The notes: a model not told the origin generated them from the letters alone. DNA of 64,000 nt from JBPYCR01 sp051846915 (GCF_051846915.1 NZ_JBPYCR010000009.1:47188-111187), one strand, 5' to 3'. Numbered from the stretch's first letter, positions 14,448 to 24,322 are shown. Program-made: numbers and translations.

Positions 14448-15557
14448 CTACTTATACTGCTCGCCGATATAATTGACACGTGGTCTGAAAAGTCGATTAT
14501 TTGCATGCTGTTCCGTTATATGTGCACACAACCCTACAGTCCTAGCACTGAAGAAGATTGGTGTATACAATTCAATTGGAATGCCAAGCTTCCAATAAAC
14601 CGGAGCTGCATAGTAATCTAAATTCGGATATAAGTTCTTTTCCTCCTTCATAATGTCTTCGCCTGCTTGACACATTTCAAGAAGTGTATAATCTCCTTCT
14701 TCTTCACACAACTCCTTTAATGATTCTTTCATAATCAATGCGCGAGGATCCATTTTTCGCATGTAGACACGATGGCCAAAACCCATAATTTTTTCTTTAT
14801 GATGGAGCTTTTTCATAATGAGTTCTTCAAAGTCTTGTACGGATTCGGCTTCAAGCAACATATACATGACCGCTTCGTTTGCGCCACCATGCAAGTTACC
14901 TTTCAAGGATGCGACGGCTCCGGTTAAAGCACCGTACATATCAGAATTCGTCGACGCGATAACTCTTGCGGCAAAAGTGGAATTTGGCATCTCGTGTTCA
15001 CTATATAGCAATAGGGAACGATCAAATATTTCACTTTCTTTTTCTGTTGGAACTTTCCCGGTTATCATGTATAAAAAATTAGCACTGTAAGATAAATCCT
15101 GACGTGGCGGTACTGGATCTTTTCCATTCAGGATGCGGTAGCTGTTAACGGTGATCGCAGGTATTTTGGCCAAAAATTCGTAGCCACGACTGTTGTTCGT
15201 TTCTTGAGACCGATCATCGAGTTTTTTGTCAAAGCCTGCAAGTCCGGAAATGCTCGTTCGTTGTCCGTCCATAGGATGTGTATCTTTCGGCAACATTTTT
15301 AACAGATCGTAAATGGTATTTGGGACGTCATAGTTTGTTTTTAATCGTTCTTCCAATTGCTTTTTTTCTTCTTGATCGGGTAAAGAACCTTCGAATAAAA
15401 GATGAACAATATCCAAGTAATCATTTGACTTTGATAATTCAATTAAGTCGTGACCTCGAATGACGATCTTCTCCAATTCCGTATCAAGTAATGAGATTGC
15501 CGTCTCAGACGCAATGACGCCATCCAGTCCAGGGGCAAATTTTGTTTCCGCTTTCAT
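14448..15557 (-). CDS. prpC: 2-methylcitrate synthase (citrate synthase family)
   Basis: A 369-residue citrate-synthase-family protein that condenses propionyl-CoA with oxaloacetate. Active-site motifs are visible: His in LHGGANEAVMYML, His in GFGHRVYM, and Asp in the FSARTVGLCAHITEQ region. Linkage to prpD and prpB makes methylcitrate synthase (MmgD/PrpC) much likelier than the housekeeping CitZ. It is the first gene of the unit and follows GAGGAGG. Confidence 0.92.
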   Translation of the reverse strand: MKAETKFAPGLDGVIASETAISLLDTELEKIVIRGHDLIELSKSNDYLDIVHLLFEGSLPDQEEKKQLEERLKTNYDVPNTIYDLLKMLPKDTHPMDGQRTSISGLAGFDKKLDDRSQETNNSRGYEFLAKIPAITVNSYRILNGKDPVPPRQDLSYSANFLYMITGKVPTEKESEIFDRSLLLYSEHEMPNSTFAARVIASTNSDMYGALTGAVASLKGNLHGGANEAVMYMLLEAESVQDFEELIMKKLHHKEKIMGFGHRVYMRKMDPRALIMKESLKELCEEEGDYTLLEMCQAGEDIMKEEKNLYPNLDYYAAPVYWKLGIPIELYTPIFFSARTVGLCAHITEQHANNRLFRPRVNYIGEQYK

Positions 15558-15919
15558 AGTATTCCTCCTCTAATGTAAGAACTTAGTTTTCTAAATCAAT
15601 TTAATGCGTGTGGTAGGAAAGAAACATTTAATTATTTGTAATAATTCGAAGTAACACCTCCTGATCTTCATCTTTGCTTTTTCGGGAAATGTCTCTTTTA
15701 CAATAAATGGTATGTATAATGATAGCATATCATTTGAATTTAAATATTTCAATAATTGCTAATGTTTGTGTTCCAGGAAAGTTGGATGAGACTAGATTTA
15801 AAATCATTAGCCATTAAAAATTGAAGATAACGTGAATAAACATCGTTTATAAAGTTTTAAGTCCTATCTTTGAAATTCAAATTTCAGTTAACTGGAATCA
15901 AAATACTTAATTAATAGTA
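15558..15919. other. Divergent intergenic region prpC/rib with candidate operator
   Basis: A gap of about 360 bp without a gene. It is AT-rich and should hold the prpC promoter on the minus strand. A perfect 7-bp inverted repeat, AATGATA-GCA-TATCATT, lies at 15718-15734, about 160 bp before prpC, and could bind its regulator. I saw no confident promoter for prpC. Confidence 0.4.
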
Positions 15920-15947
15920 TTTACTTTTACAAAAAGAATGTTAAACT
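15920..15947 (+). promoter_or_regulatory. Promoter of the riboflavin operon
   Basis: TTTACT (15920-15925) and TAAACT (15942-15947) with a 16-base spacer lie about 25 bases before the FMN riboswitch. Confidence 0.5.
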
Positions 15948-15971
15948 AATATGAAAACTGAATACTTGAAA

Positions 15972-16121
15972 TTATTCCTTCGGGGTCGGGTGCAATTCCC
16001 AACCGACGGTGATGAAGCGTCTAGCTTCTTAGTCCGTGACCCGTGCGGCTCATTATGCCAAGCGGTGGACCTGGTGAAAGTCCGGGACCGACAGTTATAG
16101 TCTGGATGGGAGAAGGAATTT
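15972..16121 (+). ncRNA. FMN riboswitch (RFN element)
   Basis: Closing stem ATTCCTT near 15973 pairs with AAGGAAT near 16113. Inside are the conserved blocks CTTCGGGG, AATTCCCAACCGACGGT, the variable arm, GGTGAAAGTCCGGGACCGACAG and TAGTCTGGATGGGAGAAG. This is the RFN aptamer that stops riboflavin gene expression when FMN is plentiful. A terminator follows at 16298, so control is by transcription termination. Confidence 0.95.
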
Positions 16122-16297
16122 TGGATAGTCAAGCATCTAATAGTGGGCATTTATTAATGATACGGATAGTAGTATTTATTTTTAAACGTTCTGTTGTCCG
16201 GAGTGAAATGCGTAATAATACGTTTATTTCAAACATAAATGTCCATTGACTAGAAGTCTATTTATTTTGCTTGCTTATCTTAAAATTCGATCCTAAC

Positions 16298-16325
16298 GCC
16301 TCTGAAGTGTATTCAGGGGCTTTTT
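16298..16325 (+). terminator. FMN-riboswitch-controlled terminator
   Basis: GCCTCTGAA (16298-16306) pairs with TTCAGGGGC (16312-16320), including one G-T pair, and a T-run follows. It lies between the RFN aptamer and ribD. Confidence 0.85.
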
Positions 16326-16351
16326 ATTATGCAAAAACAGAAAGGAGAGCT

Positions 16352-17470
16352 ATGTTAAACGATCATTATTACATGAATTTTGCTTTGTCACTTGCGAACA
16401 TGGCTTATGGGCAAACAAGTCCGAATCCTCCAGTTGGTGCAATTGTCGTTAGAAAAGGGGAGGTTTTAGGTTTTGGCGCTCATTTAAAGGCCGGAAATGC
16501 CCATGCGGAAGTGTATGCATTACAAATGGCTGGATCAAAAGCAATGGGAGCTACTTTATATGTAACATTGGAACCGTGCAGTCATTACGGTGAAACGGCT
16601 CCGTGTGTGGATCTGATTATCGAAATGGGTGTGCAAAGGGTTGTTGTTGCAATGGTCGACCCGAATGAAAGGGTAAAAGGTAAGGGGATAGTTGCCCTAG
16701 AAAAGGCAGGGATAGAAGTAGATGTTGGTGTTTCACACAAAGAAGCGCAGAAAATGAACGAAGCATTTTCTCATTTTGTAGAGACAAAAACACCTTTTGT
16801 CACTGTTAAAACAGCCACTAGCTTAGACGGTAAGACAGCAACAGTCACTGGGGAGAGCAAATGGATAACCGGGAAAGAGGCACGTCTAGATGTGCACCAC
16901 CATCGGCACTTGCATGATGCCATCCTTGTGGGTGTTAATACAGTAATAGTTGATAATCCAAGTCTTACCACTCGTTTGCCAAACGGAGGAAAAAATGCGG
17001 TACGGGTCATTTTGGATACGCATTTGCGCACGCCAGTTCATGCAAAAGTTATTACAGATAAGGAGTCCGATACGTGGATTTTTACAGGTTGTCATGTGTC
17101 GGAAAAACAAAAGAAGATGTATGCAAAACACGAGCGTATACAAATCATCACATTGGAAACTGAAACGGTATCTATTAAAGAAGTACTGAAAATATTAGGG
17201 CAGAATGGGATCATGTCTTTATTTGTAGAAGGCGGTGCGGAAATTCATGGTTCATTTTTAAAAGAAAAGCGAATAAATCAGTTGATTGCTTATATTGCCC
17301 CAAAGCTGCTTGGCGGTAAAAAAGCAGCCCCTTCCATTGCTGGTGAAGGTTTTCAATCTATAGCGGATAGCTGGAATTTGAGTATCGACAATGTGGAAAG
17401 AGTTGGAGAGGATATTAAAATTACAGCTGTGCCTGAAAGGACGGATAGCGATGTTTACGGGGATTATTGA
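16352..17470 (+). CDS. ribD: Bifunctional riboflavin deaminase/reductase
   Basis: A 372-residue fusion. The N-terminal half is the pyrimidine deaminase with zinc motifs HAEVYAL and PCSHYGETAPC. The C-terminal half, from about residue 150, is the 5-amino-6-ribosylaminouracil phosphate reductase (ATSLDGKTATVTGESKWITG; LFVEGGAEIHG). Start ATG 16352 has AAAGGAGAG before it, just after the riboswitch terminator. Its end overlaps ribE by 20 bp. Confidence 0.95.
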   Translation: MLNDHYYMNFALSLANMAYGQTSPNPPVGAIVVRKGEVLGFGAHLKAGNAHAEVYALQMAGSKAMGATLYVTLEPCSHYGETAPCVDLIIEMGVQRVVVAMVDPNERVKGKGIVALEKAGIEVDVGVSHKEAQKMNEAFSHFVETKTPFVTVKTATSLDGKTATVTGESKWITGKEARLDVHHHRHLHDAILVGVNTVIVDNPSLTTRLPNGGKNAVRVILDTHLRTPVHAKVITDKESDTWIFTGCHVSEKQKKMYAKHERIQIITLETETVSIKEVLKILGQNGIMSLFVEGGAEIHGSFLKEKRINQLIAYIAPKLLGGKKAAPSIAGEGFQSIADSWNLSIDNVERVGEDIKITAVPERTDSDVYGDY

Positions 17471-18107
17471 GGAAAAAGGAAACATAAAAACGATACAGAA
17501 AACATCTGAACAATCGATAACAATGACTATTGGGGCCGTGAAGGTTTTGGAAGATGTAACAATTGGGGACAGCATCGCTGTAAATGGGATTTGTTTAACG
17601 GTGACAACCTTTTCTTCCAATGACTTTCAAGTGGATGTAATGCCGGAAACAATTAAGTCGACATCTTTAAACGACCTGATAACAGGATCGGAAGTAAATT
17701 TAGAGCGCGCAATGAGGGCGGATAGTAGATTTGGCGGGCATTTTGTTTCTGGTCATATCGACGGTGTTGGTGAAGTGATGAGGAAGGAAAAGACGGCAAA
17801 TGCTGTTTACTATGATATTAAAGTATCGACTGAATCTCTCGATCTTATTCTGGAAAAAGGCTCGATTGCAGTCGATGGCATTAGCTTTACCATATTTAAT
17901 GTACGTTCGAATATAGTTACGATTTCGCTTATTCCTCATACCGTTGCAGAAACGACGCTCGGGCAAAAATCGGTAGGTGATATCGTGAATATTGAATACG
18001 ATATGCTAGGGAAATATGTGCAGCACATGCTTCGTGCCCGACTATCCAATCAAACAAATGGAATTAACGAAGAACTTTTGAAAAACACCGGCTTCATTAA
18101 TGAATGA
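17451..18107 (+). CDS. ribE: Riboflavin synthase, alpha chain
   Basis: A 218-residue riboflavin synthase that dismutates two molecules of dimethylribityllumazine. It begins MFTGIIEEKGNI and contains two lumazine-binding repeats; the second starts near residue 97 and repeats the SLDLILEKGSIAVDGISFT pattern seen as VTIGDSIAVNGICLT in the first. ATG 17451 lies inside the end of ribD, so translation is coupled. Confidence 0.95.
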   Translation: MFTGIIEEKGNIKTIQKTSEQSITMTIGAVKVLEDVTIGDSIAVNGICLTVTTFSSNDFQVDVMPETIKSTSLNDLITGSEVNLERAMRADSRFGGHFVSGHIDGVGEVMRKEKTANAVYYDIKVSTESLDLILEKGSIAVDGISFTIFNVRSNIVTISLIPHTVAETTLGQKSVGDIVNIEYDMLGKYVQHMLRARLSNQTNGINEELLKNTGFINE

Positions 18108-18140
18108 TGTGGAGTCGGAAAATGACGGAGGTGTTTGTAT

Positions 18141-19340
18141 ATGTTTCATACGATCGAGGAGGCAATGACCGATTTAAAAGCAGGTAAACCAATAATTGCA
18201 GTCGATGATGAGGATCGGGAAAATGAAGGAGATCTCGTCACATTATCAGAAAAAGTGACACCGGAAATAATCAATTTTATGATAACCCATGGAAAAGGGC
18301 TCGTATGTATGCCGATCACTAACGACCTAGCAGCGGAAATGAAGCTTCCAATGATGGAGCAGGAAAATACGGATCCATTCGACACTGCTTTTACTGTGAG
18401 TGTTGATTATAAAAATACAACAACTGGAATAAGTGCGAAGGAGCGCGCAGATACAATCAAGATGTTGATAGACACCAACGCAAAACCTGAACACTTTAGA
18501 AGGCCCGGCCATGTTTTCCCACTCATCGCAAAGAATGGTGGTGTATTGACTCGTTCCGGGCATACAGAAGCGGCAGTAGACTTGGCAAAACTTTGCGGTG
18601 CATTTCCTTCGGGAGTCATTTGTGAAATTATAAATGGGGATGGGACGATGGCACGCGTCCCCGATTTATTAAAGATGGCTATTGAATTTGATCTTAAAAT
18701 AATTACGATTAAAGATTTGATGATGTATCGGAAAAAGCATGAACAGCACGTGAAACGGGAGGTTATGACTACTTTACCTACCGAATATGGTGCATTCAAT
18801 ATGGTAGGTTATACGAACGATATAGATGAAAAGGAACATATAGCACTTGTAAAAGGAAATATTAATTCCGAAAGCACGATCCTCACGCGAATTCATTCGG
18901 AATGTCTGACAGGCGATGTTTTTAGCTCATATCGTTGTGATTGTGGACCACAACTACATCAATCACTTGCCGAAATAGAAAAAGCAGGCCGTGGTGTTTT
19001 AATTTATATGCGTCAGGAAGGTCGGGGGATTGGGTTAATCAATAAATTACGTGCATACGAGTTACAGGATGAAGGCTTGGATACGGTAGAGGCAAATGAA
19101 CAATTAGGGTTTTTATCGGATATGAGGGATTATTGGCTTAGTGCACAAATTTTAAAGGATTTAGGCATCCACCAAGTTAATTTAATGACGAATAATCCGG
19201 CTAAAATTACAGCATTAGAGTCATTTGGAATAAGGGTTAATAAACGCCTTCCGATCGAGGTGGAATTGCGAAATGAAAATAGAATGTATATGCATGCCAA
19301 ATGTGAAAAAATGGGGCACCTGCTGAATTTTCATCAATAA
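18141..19340 (+). CDS. ribBA: Bifunctional DHBP synthase / GTP cyclohydrolase II
   Basis: A 399-residue fusion that feeds both arms of riboflavin synthesis. Residues 1-200 are 3,4-dihydroxy-2-butanone-4-phosphate synthase with DDEDRENEGDL and HTEAAVDLAKLCG. Residues 205-399 are GTP cyclohydrolase II with the zinc Cys cluster in HSECLTGDVFSSYRCDCG and RQEGRGIGLI. ATG 18141 is chosen because GGAGGTG lies 7 bases before it. Confidence 0.95.
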   Translation: MFHTIEEAMTDLKAGKPIIAVDDEDRENEGDLVTLSEKVTPEIINFMITHGKGLVCMPITNDLAAEMKLPMMEQENTDPFDTAFTVSVDYKNTTTGISAKERADTIKMLIDTNAKPEHFRRPGHVFPLIAKNGGVLTRSGHTEAAVDLAKLCGAFPSGVICEIINGDGTMARVPDLLKMAIEFDLKIITIKDLMMYRKKHEQHVKREVMTTLPTEYGAFNMVGYTNDIDEKEHIALVKGNINSESTILTRIHSECLTGDVFSSYRCDCGPQLHQSLAEIEKAGRGVLIYMRQEGRGIGLINKLRAYELQDEGLDTVEANEQLGFLSDMRDYWLSAQILKDLGIHQVNLMTNNPAKITALESFGIRVNKRLPIEVELRNENRMYMHAKCEKMGHLLNFHQ

Positions 19341-19354
19341 GGAGAGGGATTATC

Positions 19355-19816
19355 ATGGATAAAGTGATTCAGGGAAGTGTCATCGGGACAGACCTTAATA
19401 TAGGGGTTGTTGTAAGCAGATTCAATGATTTCATTACAAGTAACTTATTGACAGGGGCAGTCGATGCATTAAAACGCCATGGCGTTAAAGAGGAGCAGGT
19501 GGATGTCGTATGGGTGCCAGGGGCATTTGAAATTCCATTGACAGCACAACGGTTGGCGAAAAAGGACTATGATGCAGTTATTGCCCTTGGTGCTGTTATT
19601 CGAGGGTCAACACCTCATTTTGATTATGTTTGTGGGGAAGTTTCTAAAGGGGTTTCCAGTGTATCGCTTCAATACGAAAAACCGATCATTTTTGGTGTAT
19701 TGACAACCGATACGATAGAGCAAGCACTGGAACGTGCAGGTACAAAGACAGGAAATAAAGGGGCGGAATCAGCAGTTGCCGCCATTGAAATGGCTAATTT
19801 ATTAAAGGAAATATGA
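19355..19816 (+). CDS. ribH: 6,7-dimethyl-8-ribityllumazine synthase
   Basis: A 153-residue lumazine synthase, normal length, forming the icosahedral enzyme that makes the substrate of RibE. GAFEIPLTAQRLA and GAVIRGSTPHFDYVC, with the catalytic His, are present. Preceded by AAGGAGAGG and 14 bp after ribBA; last gene of the operon. Confidence 0.95.
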   Translation: MDKVIQGSVIGTDLNIGVVVSRFNDFITSNLLTGAVDALKRHGVKEEQVDVVWVPGAFEIPLTAQRLAKKDYDAVIALGAVIRGSTPHFDYVCGEVSKGVSSVSLQYEKPIIFGVLTTDTIEQALERAGTKTGNKGAESAVAAIEMANLLKEI

Positions 19817-19980
19817 TTTGGATGTAAAAAGGTATAAATTCACATTTTAATTAAAACCACATTTAGGCTTATTGTTTGAGCAGGACGTCGTTGATATGGT
19901 AGATGAAAGCCAAAAAAAGCTTAGGAAAAAGTAATTAAGCGGAGTAAAGAGAGATAAACAAAAGAAGTGCAGAAGTTAAA

Positions 19981-20021
19981 GTGCCCGACTGGTGCAGGTT
20001 TTCCGTCTCCAAGTCGGGCGC
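19981..20021. terminator. Terminator between ribH and pgi
   Basis: GCCCGACT (19983-19990) and AGTCGGGC (20012-20019) form a perfect stem between converging genes. It ends just before the pgi stop and probably serves pgi, perhaps both sides. Confidence 0.65.
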
Positions 20022-20029
20022 ATGTAGTT

Positions 20030-21376
20030 CTATATATCTTTCTCCAATTGTGCTTTTCTTTTTTCAAATCCGGGTTTTCCTAATAATGCAAACATATTTT
20101 CTTTATATGCTTCGACACCAGGCTGATCGAATGGGTTTACCCCTAATAAATAACCACTTAATGCACAGGCTTTTTCAAAGAAGTAGACAGCATAACCGAA
20201 TGAATAAGCATCCAATTCCGGCAATTCAATGACTAGATTTGGAACGCCACCTTGTTTGTGAGCAAGCAGTGTACCTTGCAATGCTTTTTGGTTTATTTCA
20301 TGAATTGTATTTCCTGATAAGTAATTTAGACCATCTTCATTCGTCTCTGATTTTTCCACCTTTATTTCCTTTTTCGGTTCACTTACAGATAAGATCGTTT
20401 GAAAAAGATCGCGACGCCCATCTTGAATATATTGTCCAAGTGAATGAAGGTCTGTAGTATTGTTTACAGAGGCAGGAAAGACCCCTTTTCCATCTTTTCC
20501 TTCACTTTCTCCAAATAGTTGTTTCCACCACTCAGCAAAATAGTGTAATTGTGGTTCATAGTTAACGAGTATTTCGATTGTTTTTCCCTTGTTATATAAA
20601 ATATTTCGAATTGCTGCATACTGATAAGCCGGGTTATCTTCAAGCGTAGGATTTGATAATTCTTTTCTGGCTGCTTGAGCTCCTTGCATCATTTGATCAA
20701 TGGAAATTCCACTGGAGGCAATCGGTAATAAACCAACCGCACTTAATACCGAATAGCGCCCACCAATATCATCAGGAATAACAAATGTTTCATAAATCTC
20801 CTGATCTGCAATTGATTTCAATGCTCCTTTTTCCTTGTCAGTTGTGACATAGATACGCTTGCTGGCTTCTACCTTTCCGTATTTTTTTTCAATCATTTCT
20901 TTAAAGATACGAAAGGCGATTGCAGGCTCTGTCGTTGTCCCGCTTTTGGAAATAACATTAATTGAAACATCTTTATTTTTGAGAATATCCATTAATTCGC
21001 TTATATATGTCGAGCTCAAATGATGACCAACAAATATGACTTCTGGTGCTTGTCGCTTTTTTTTGGAAAGATGATGGCTAAATGTATGTGTCAGCATTTC
21101 AATCGCTGCTCGAGCTCCCAAATAAGAGCCTCCTACGCCAATTACGAGCAATACATCTGAGTCATCTTGTATTTTTTTTGCGCACTCCTTTATGCGTGCA
21201 AATTCAGCTTGGTCATAGGCTACGGGCAGGTCGATCCAGCCTAAAAATTGATTCCCCAAACCTGTTTTGTTATGTAAGTGGTCATGTGCTGATTGAACAG
21301 CATCATTCCATTGCCGCAGTTCAGTTATGTCAAAGAAATCTGTTGCATAATCGTAATTCAGTGTAATGTGTGTGAT
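20030..21376 (-). CDS. pgi: Glucose-6-phosphate isomerase, apparent ATC start
   Basis: A full-length Pgi of 448 residues that interconverts glucose-6-P and fructose-6-P. VIGVGGSYLGARAAIEML, ISKSGTTTEPAIAFR and the SFGYAVYFFEKACALSGYLLGVNPFDQPGVE end are present. The first usual start codon in frame (TTG 21259) would lose 39 residues that match the family (THITLNYDYATDFF). The frame reaches ATC 21376, with GGGGGAG six bases before it and no ATG/GTG/TTG between. ATC is therefore the likely start. Confidence 0.93.
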   Translation of the reverse strand: MTHITLNYDYATDFFDITELRQWNDAVQSAHDHLHNKTGLGNQFLGWIDLPVAYDQAEFARIKECAKKIQDDSDVLLVIGVGGSYLGARAAIEMLTHTFSHHLSKKKRQAPEVIFVGHHLSSTYISELMDILKNKDVSINVISKSGTTTEPAIAFRIFKEMIEKKYGKVEASKRIYVTTDKEKGALKSIADQEIYETFVIPDDIGGRYSVLSAVGLLPIASSGISIDQMMQGAQAARKELSNPTLEDNPAYQYAAIRNILYNKGKTIEILVNYEPQLHYFAEWWKQLFGESEGKDGKGVFPASVNNTTDLHSLGQYIQDGRRDLFQTILSVSEPKKEIKVEKSETNEDGLNYLSGNTIHEINQKALQGTLLAHKQGGVPNLVIELPELDAYSFGYAVYFFEKACALSGYLLGVNPFDQPGVEAYKENMFALLGKPGFEKRKAQLEKDI

Positions 21377-21509
21377 CTTGAACTCCCCCTGTAAAATTGT
21401 ATTGAAAAACAGTTTTATTACGGTGAAACATCCGTGTGATTTCTATCTCGACATACAGGTTAGTAATTGAAATCATTGCTTTAGTATTCATTCTAAATAA
21501 AGAAACAGA

Positions 21510-21545
21510 AAACGTCTACAGCAACACACTATACTGCAGACGTTT
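21510..21545. terminator. Hairpin between pgi and the MarR gene
   Basis: AAACGTCT (21510-21517) and AGACGTTT (21538-21545), with inner CAG/CTG pairing, form an 11-pair stem with one mismatch. It lies downstream of the minus-strand MarR gene and may end it. Confidence 0.5.
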
Positions 21546-21664
21546 AGGTAATGATATACAGCGGATTTCATGTAGCGAAGGGGAGATGTAGAGTGTCAAT
21601 GTTTGTTGAAAAAGCGCACGAATGTTTGAGAGGTTTTAATGCAAGTTGCGAAGCGTTCGATAAA

Positions 21665-22090
21665 TTAATTCGCTTTCATCATATTGCTTGTCATTTGTTG
21701 TAAAATCCGGCGCATGAGTAATAATTCCTCGGGTAATATTCCTTCGAGCAGCTTCGTCTGTTGAGTCTCCCAAATCTTTGACACTGGTTCTTGTAGCTCC
21801 TTGCCTTTTTGTGTTAAAAATACATTTATGCTTCTGGCGTCATTTTCCGCTTGTTTGCGATAGACAATATTATTTTGTTCTAGTTTTCTTAACATATTGC
21901 TTAACGTGGATGCTTCACACCCAATTTGCTTTCTCAGTTCAGTTTGGGTAATCCCGTCTTCTTCCCATAAAACACATAATGCAGATTCTTGTCCTACGTG
22001 AAGATTAATATCACGAAATTTTTCGGCATACTTTCTTCGTGTTTGCTTATTTAATGTTTGCAATAATTCTCTTATTTCATTTTCAATCAT
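21665..22090 (-). CDS. MarR-family transcriptional regulator
   Basis: A 141-residue winged-helix regulator. The DNA-binding part is GITQTELRKQIGCEASTLSNMLRKLE (split here as recognition helix EASTLSNML) followed by the wing with NDARSINVFLT. It is divergent from a flavin-dependent oxidoreductase and an MDR oxidoreductase, so it likely represses them and senses a quinone, electrophile or oxidant; it has a single Cys (Cys38) and another in IGCEAS. A near-palindrome TAATTGTTA-G-TAACATAATTA lies just upstream at about 22107-22127. Confidence 0.85.
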   Translation of the reverse strand: MIENEIRELLQTLNKQTRRKYAEKFRDINLHVGQESALCVLWEEDGITQTELRKQIGCEASTLSNMLRKLEQNNIVYRKQAENDARSINVFLTQKGKELQEPVSKIWETQQTKLLEGILPEELLLMRRILQQMTSNMMKAN

Positions 22091-22319
22091 GCTATACTTC
22101 TCCTGTTAATTGTTAGTAACATAATTATATCAATTGATGATGAGGTGGTCAAAACAGCCTGCCTTTTGTTTGATTATACTAGTCATATTTATCAAGTAAT
22201 AGGATTGGTTGACATTATTATTTATGTGCGTTTTAATTAGTGTACTAAATATTATTTAATAGGAAAGACACGTGATTGATTTATACATATTTACCTAAAG
22301 AACACGGGAGGTTTTATAA

Positions 22320-23342
22320 ATGAAGTTGTCGATACTCGATTTAGCAACGATTTATAATGATGAAACACCATCACAATCATTGCAAAACTCGACAGAACTA
22401 GTGAAGTTGGCAGACCGTTTAGGCTATACGAGGTATTGGTTTGCAGAACATCATAATGCAACGTTTCAAATGAGTACGTCCCCCGATTTGCTAAGCGCAC
22501 ATGCAGCAGCTCTAACGAAGAATATTCGTATTGGTTCTGGTGGAATTATGATACCGAACCATAGTCCTTTGAAAGTAGTTGAGAACTTTTCTATCCTTGA
22601 GGCATTACACCCGGGTCGGATTGATTTAGGAATGGGGAGGGCATCAGGTACAGACGGAATTACCAATGCAGCCTTAAGGAATAACCATGAACCGTTAACT
22701 GGAGAAGCGATGATGAATCAATTGATGGAGATCTTTGCATTTTTTAATCGCGAATTTCCAGAAGGTCATCCATATCAAAATATAAATGCATCGCCTGACC
22801 CATCGTTAAGACCAGAGATATTCATGCTTGGATCCAGTGATGGAGGTATGCAAATTGCTTCCCAATTAGGGGTAGGTTTTGCCTTTGCGGGTCAAATTAA
22901 TCCTGATTGGGCGGTATCAATGTTAAAAAAATACCGTGAAAACTTTAATGCCTCACAATATTTGGCACAACCGTATAGTATGCTATCAATCATTGTCATT
23001 TGCGCTGATACAGATGAAGAGGCAGGAGACATAGCAGGACCTGCAGAGTTGCAGTGGGCACGGTGGATGACAGGGCAATATAAATATGGACCACCAACAT
23101 TAGAGGAAGCTCGCGCACACAAGTATACAAAAGAAGAAACGTTAGCGCGTGAGCAAAACAAAAATAAGTTTATTATCGGTAGTGCCGAAAGTGTAAAAAA
23201 ACAATTAGAACAAATAGCAAAGGAAGCAGAAGTAGATGAAATAATGGTCGCTAATATGATTACAGATAAAGAAGCACGTCATAAATCATATTCGTTGTTG
23301 GCAGAAGCATTTAATTTATCTGCAAGTGCAGAATCTATTTAA
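22320..23342 (+). CDS. LLM-class flavin-dependent oxidoreductase
   Basis: A 340-residue bacterial luciferase-like monooxygenase. The N-terminal LSILDLATI, WFAEHHN, SGGIMIPNHSPLKVVE and GRIDLGMGRASG motifs are typical of the YwcH/YddN group. It uses reduced flavin; the substrate is unknown. It starts a plus-strand pair with the MDR oxidoreductase 47 bp downstream and is divergent from the marR gene. Confidence 0.85.
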   Translation: MKLSILDLATIYNDETPSQSLQNSTELVKLADRLGYTRYWFAEHHNATFQMSTSPDLLSAHAAALTKNIRIGSGGIMIPNHSPLKVVENFSILEALHPGRIDLGMGRASGTDGITNAALRNNHEPLTGEAMMNQLMEIFAFFNREFPEGHPYQNINASPDPSLRPEIFMLGSSDGGMQIASQLGVGFAFAGQINPDWAVSMLKKYRENFNASQYLAQPYSMLSIIVICADTDEEAGDIAGPAELQWARWMTGQYKYGPPTLEEARAHKYTKEETLAREQNKNKFIIGSAESVKKQLEQIAKEAEVDEIMVANMITDKEARHKSYSLLAEAFNLSASAESI

Positions 23343-23389
23343 GAGAGTCATGCAAAATAATCTCGAGGATTTAAGAGAGGAATTTATTT

Positions 23390-24322
23390 ATGAACATGAT
23401 GAAAGCAATTGTAAAAAAAAGTGAAGCGGATGCGACGTTTTCTCAAGAAGAAGTACGCGTACCGAAAATTCAAGCGAACGAATTACTCGTTCGTATCTGT
23501 GCAATAGGTGTCGGTATTCATGATGGCTACTTCTTGCCTAAAGACATGCAATTCCCTTATCCGATTGGCATTGAAGCTGCAGGGATCATTGAGGAAGTGG
23601 GGACTCAAGCCGTCGGATTCTCCACTGGCCAACGGATCGCTTTCGTAAGCATGATGCAACCAAAAGGTGGAGTATGGGCTGAATATGCGGTTGTTTCTAA
23701 GGACGCCTTAATTTTAAATATTCCTGATGATATGAATTTCACTACGGCAGCAGCGATTCCGGTCGCCGGTAATACGGTTTTAAAAGCGTTTCATTACTTG
23801 CCTCTAGAACAAGGTGATTCTTTATTCATTGCTGGTGCATCTGGCGCTATAGGAACATTCGCAATTCAATTGGCGAAAAAGCGAGGAATTCAAGTTGCCA
23901 GTTCTGCGTCATTAAAAAACCATGACTATATGCGTTCACTTGGCGCCGACTTTACTGTCGATTATCAGGACCCTCAGTGGCAAAATCAAGTGCAGGAATG
24001 GAGGCCAGGTGGTGTAGATGCTGCTCTAGCTATACAACCAAACACTGGAATGACTAGCATAGAAGCGGTTAAAGACGGTGGTGTTGTCGTGCCAGTTTCA
24101 GATTATCAACTGAGTAGTGAGCGTAATATCTCTATACATCCCCTTGTTCACCAGGTTGACATTAAGCAAGAACTAACAACGCTAATGGAACAAATTAAAA
24201 AGAATGAAATACAACTAACCATCGAAAAAATCTATCCATTTGCTAATGCTCTAGATGCTCTACAAAAAACAACGACACGTCGCGCACGGGGAAAAGTAGT
24301 CATTGACCTAGAGGTACAGTAA
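23390..24322 (+). CDS. MDR-family NADPH:quinone oxidoreductase / zinc-free alcohol dehydrogenase-like
   Basis: A 310-residue medium-chain reductase. The GroES-like N-terminal half (YPIGIEAAGIIEEVG) is followed by a Rossmann half with AGASGAIGTFAIQLAKKRG. Zinc-ligand Cys clusters are absent, which points to the quinone oxidoreductase branch. Start ATG has GAGAGG nine bases before it. Shared control by the MarR regulator suggests a detoxification role (inference). Confidence 0.85.
   Translation: MNMMKAIVKKSEADATFSQEEVRVPKIQANELLVRICAIGVGIHDGYFLPKDMQFPYPIGIEAAGIIEEVGTQAVGFSTGQRIAFVSMMQPKGGVWAEYAVVSKDALILNIPDDMNFTTAAAIPVAGNTVLKAFHYLPLEQGDSLFIAGASGAIGTFAIQLAKKRGIQVASSASLKNHDYMRSLGADFTVDYQDPQWQNQVQEWRPGGVDAALAIQPNTGMTSIEAVKDGGVVVPVSDYQLSSERNISIHPLVHQVDIKQELTTLMEQIKKNEIQLTIEKIYPFANALDALQKTTTRRARGKVVIDLEVQ

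Noticed and set aside
21597..21700. Small plus-strand frame starting GTG with GGGGAG upstream
   Set aside because: About 35 codons, overlaps the end of the marR gene on the other strand, and has no recognisable similarity; probably chance.
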